A stretch of DNA of 64,000 nucleotides, from positions 970,056 to 1,034,055 of the forward strand of contig JAAAFW010000015.1 in the NCBI GenBank assembly GCA_019352875.1, in the 5' to 3' direction. The notes below the pieces were generated by a model that saw only the letters and a program-made list of their open reading frames with translations, was not told the DNA's origin and searched no databases. The position numbers and the translations under genes are program-made. The stretch is from Pedobacter cryoconitis. Its GTDB lineage: Bacteria; Bacteroidota; Bacteroidia; Sphingobacteriales; Sphingobacteriaceae. Positions 62,978 through 64,000 of this stretch are shown here, piece by piece (positions within the stretch are counted from its first letter, which is position 1; every line of letters starts with the position of its first letter).

Positions 62978-63288
62978 ATTTATTTGCTGTTTTTTGATCT
63001 GTTTATTTATGTTTTTCAGTAACTATCTGTAATACAAATAGAAAAAATGTAATCTATATTGAGTTTTTTTTTGTGACGCTTGAGACTATTTCAATTCAGG
63101 CTTTCAAGCCATTTAAAATTAGCGTGCTGGTTTCTTTTTCATTCTTTCAAAATCTCTGGAGATGGTTTTGATTACGTTCCGTCGATATTTCAGAGTGCCG
63201 GCGGTTGGATCTATTTGCAGACGTTAATCCTTTTCCAGTCGGTTATGTCTATAACAGGAAGGTTCGTATTTATTTAAAACACACACAA
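62978..63288. other. Intergenic stretch between tRNA promoter and small lipoprotein
   Basis: No convincing gene is seen. Open frames through it are short and lack a plausible product. It probably contains the promoter and leader of the lipoprotein gene. Confidence 0.45.
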
Positions 63289-63453
63289 ATGAAAACAATC
63301 AGAAATCTAATGCTATTGCTGGTAGCGATATCATTTTTCAGCTCCTGTCTGGTACAGGACGGTCGGGGACGGGGTCGTCATTATCATGATAACTACAATC
63401 GTGGTCATCATAATGGATATTATAAACCTAACGGAAGACCGGGCTATTGGTAA
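63289..63453 (+). CDS. Tiny His/Gly/Arg-rich lipoprotein
   Basis: The 54-aa product starts at ATG 63289 with a lipoprotein signal (LLLVAISFFSSC, Cys20). The mature part is rich in Arg, Gly, His, Tyr and Asn (GRGRGRHYHDNYNRGHHNGY). The His density could bind metal; this is inference. It has no recognisable domain. The frame extends upstream to 63205, but only this start gives a signal sequence. A hairpin follows. Confidence 0.75.
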   Translation: MKTIRNLMLLLVAISFFSSCLVQDGRGRGRHYHDNYNRGHHNGYYKPNGRPGYW

Positions 63454-63458
63454 GCTGT

Positions 63459-63494
63459 CAAATAATCCTGATGCGGAAGTATCAGGATTATTTG
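63459..63494 (+). terminator. Hairpin after the small lipoprotein
   Basis: CAAATAATCCTGAT (63459-63472) pairs exactly with ATCAGGATTATTTG (63481-63494) over 8 nt. The T run is weak, so termination may be partial. Confidence 0.5.
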
Positions 63495-63552
63495 TAATCT
63501 GACTGTAACATTTTTTTCAAGATCTGCATCTTATGTGTATAAGATTCAGAAA

Positions 63553-64000
63553 ATGAAAACATTGGTACTACTTACTGCCGCACTGTTATTGAATATGATG
63601 CTGCCGCAAAATTCACCGGCACAGGATCAACCGTTGTCGGGAAAAATATCAGGAAAAGTGTTAGACGAAAAAAAGGAGGGTTTTCCTTATGTTTCGGTAA
63701 GTATACTTCAGGCGAAAGATTCTATTGTTCTTAAGGGAACAATCACAGATGATCAGGGGGGATTTAGTTTTCCAAAACTTGTAGCCGGTACCTATCTGGT
63801 GAAGTACCAGGTGGTTGGTTATTCAGATCTGATAAAGGGTCCATTTAGCATATCCAAGGAAAGGCTAACTATTGATGCGCCGGCGGTAGGGATGACGACT
63901 GCAGTTAAACAGTTGAATAATGTAAATGTTACTGCAAGAAAACCACTAATCGAGAGGCAGGTAGATAAGACTGTCCTCAATATAGAAAACAGCGCGCTTG
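63553..64000 (+). CDS. Outer-membrane beta-barrel protein with CarboxypepD-reg-like domain (3'-truncated)
   Basis: The ATG at 63553 opens a frame that runs to the end of the window (149 codons). It has a signal peptide (MKTLVLLTAALLL, cleavage near PAQ at residue 24). An Ig-like carboxypeptidase-regulatory domain follows (about 30-115: GKVLDEKKEGFPYVSVSI, GTITDDQGGFSF, YLVKYQVVGY). Then comes the start of a plug-like region (LNNVNVTARKPLIERQVDKT). This matches TonB-receptor-like barrels of Bacteroidota; the barrel itself lies outside the window. Confidence 0.87.
   Translation, partial: MKTLVLLTAALLLNMMLPQNSPAQDQPLSGKISGKVLDEKKEGFPYVSVSILQAKDSIVLKGTITDDQGGFSFPKLVAGTYLVKYQVVGYSDLIKGPFSISKERLTIDAPAVGMTTAVKQLNNVNVTARKPLIERQVDKTVLNIENSAL

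Noticed and set aside
63080-63277. 65-aa plus-strand ORF after the tRNA
   Set aside because: No domain, no start context and no neighbour support; treated as noncoding.
1-64000. CRISPR arrays, insertion sequences, prophage or biosynthetic cluster
   Set aside because: No spaced direct repeats, transposase, integrase, phage structural genes or large synthases were seen.

Overview
The window looks like a chromosomal segment of a Bacteroidota bacterium, most likely Sphingobacteriaceae and close to Pedobacter. This is inferred from several things seen together: GLPGLI, DUF4296 and outer-membrane beta-barrel proteins with carboxypeptidase-like N-domains, OmpP1/FadL, POT peptide transporters, an archaeal/eukaryotic-type ProRS, promoters of the form TTTG ... 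TAnnTTTG, and few Shine-Dalgarno sequences. Base composition is moderately AT-rich. No insertion sequence, prophage, CRISPR array or rRNA operon was seen.

Bases 1-20,340 are mostly housekeeping. They hold a truncated inositol-monophosphatase-family gene, a Nfu scaffold, purB, an ECF sigma factor translationally coupled to a membrane-anchored trypsin-like protease, a 1-Cys peroxiredoxin, a cold-shock protein, a tightly overlapping minus-strand operon (yggS, GNAT, DUF3298 lipoprotein, lysC, THUMP-like methyltransferase), mutS2, a sugar dehydrogenase, the two CoA-transferase subunits, udk with a LysM/RlpA-like protein, dps, and a UbiD decarboxylase.

Bases 20,400-33,700 hold an OmpP1/FadL porin with a Gly/Tyr/Trp-rich lipoprotein, proS, a cystathionine gamma-synthase-type enzyme, two small conserved proteins (TIGR02757, YdeI/OmdA), a dolichol-phosphate-mannose-synthase-like glycosyltransferase, tandem POT transporters, a thiolase, and a small ribbon-helix-helix protein next to an SPFH protein.

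Bases 34,000-48,600 are richest in regulation. A BlaI-type repressor and M56 (BlaR1-like) antirepressor sit beside a TonB-type beta-barrel/GLPGLI pair. The same palindrome (GTCTA-N6-TAGAC) occurs once before blaI and twice before the GLPGLI gene, which suggests one small regulon. Next come DoxX, an AhpD-like protein and a MocR regulator. A MarR gene is divergent from a tripartite drug-efflux operon that also appears to carry a small protein and an AlkC-type DNA glycosylase. A perfect 17-bp inverted repeat lies over the efflux promoter.

Bases 48,900-62,600 look accessory: a histidine-kinase-like fragment with a phospho-acceptor helix but no ATPase domain, two tandem AraC regulators, a Tat-exported sugar isomerase/epimerase, DinB, a fimbrial-type lipoprotein, three SDRs interleaved with two more AraC regulators, a decayed small gene, an OmpA lipoprotein, and a ChaN/TraB-fold-like secreted protein of foreign appearance with a Fur-box-like site upstream. 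The window closes with tRNA-Pro(UGG), a tiny His/Gly-rich lipoprotein and the first 149 codons of another outer-membrane beta-barrel protein. Assignments rest on reading motifs by eye; no database search was run.
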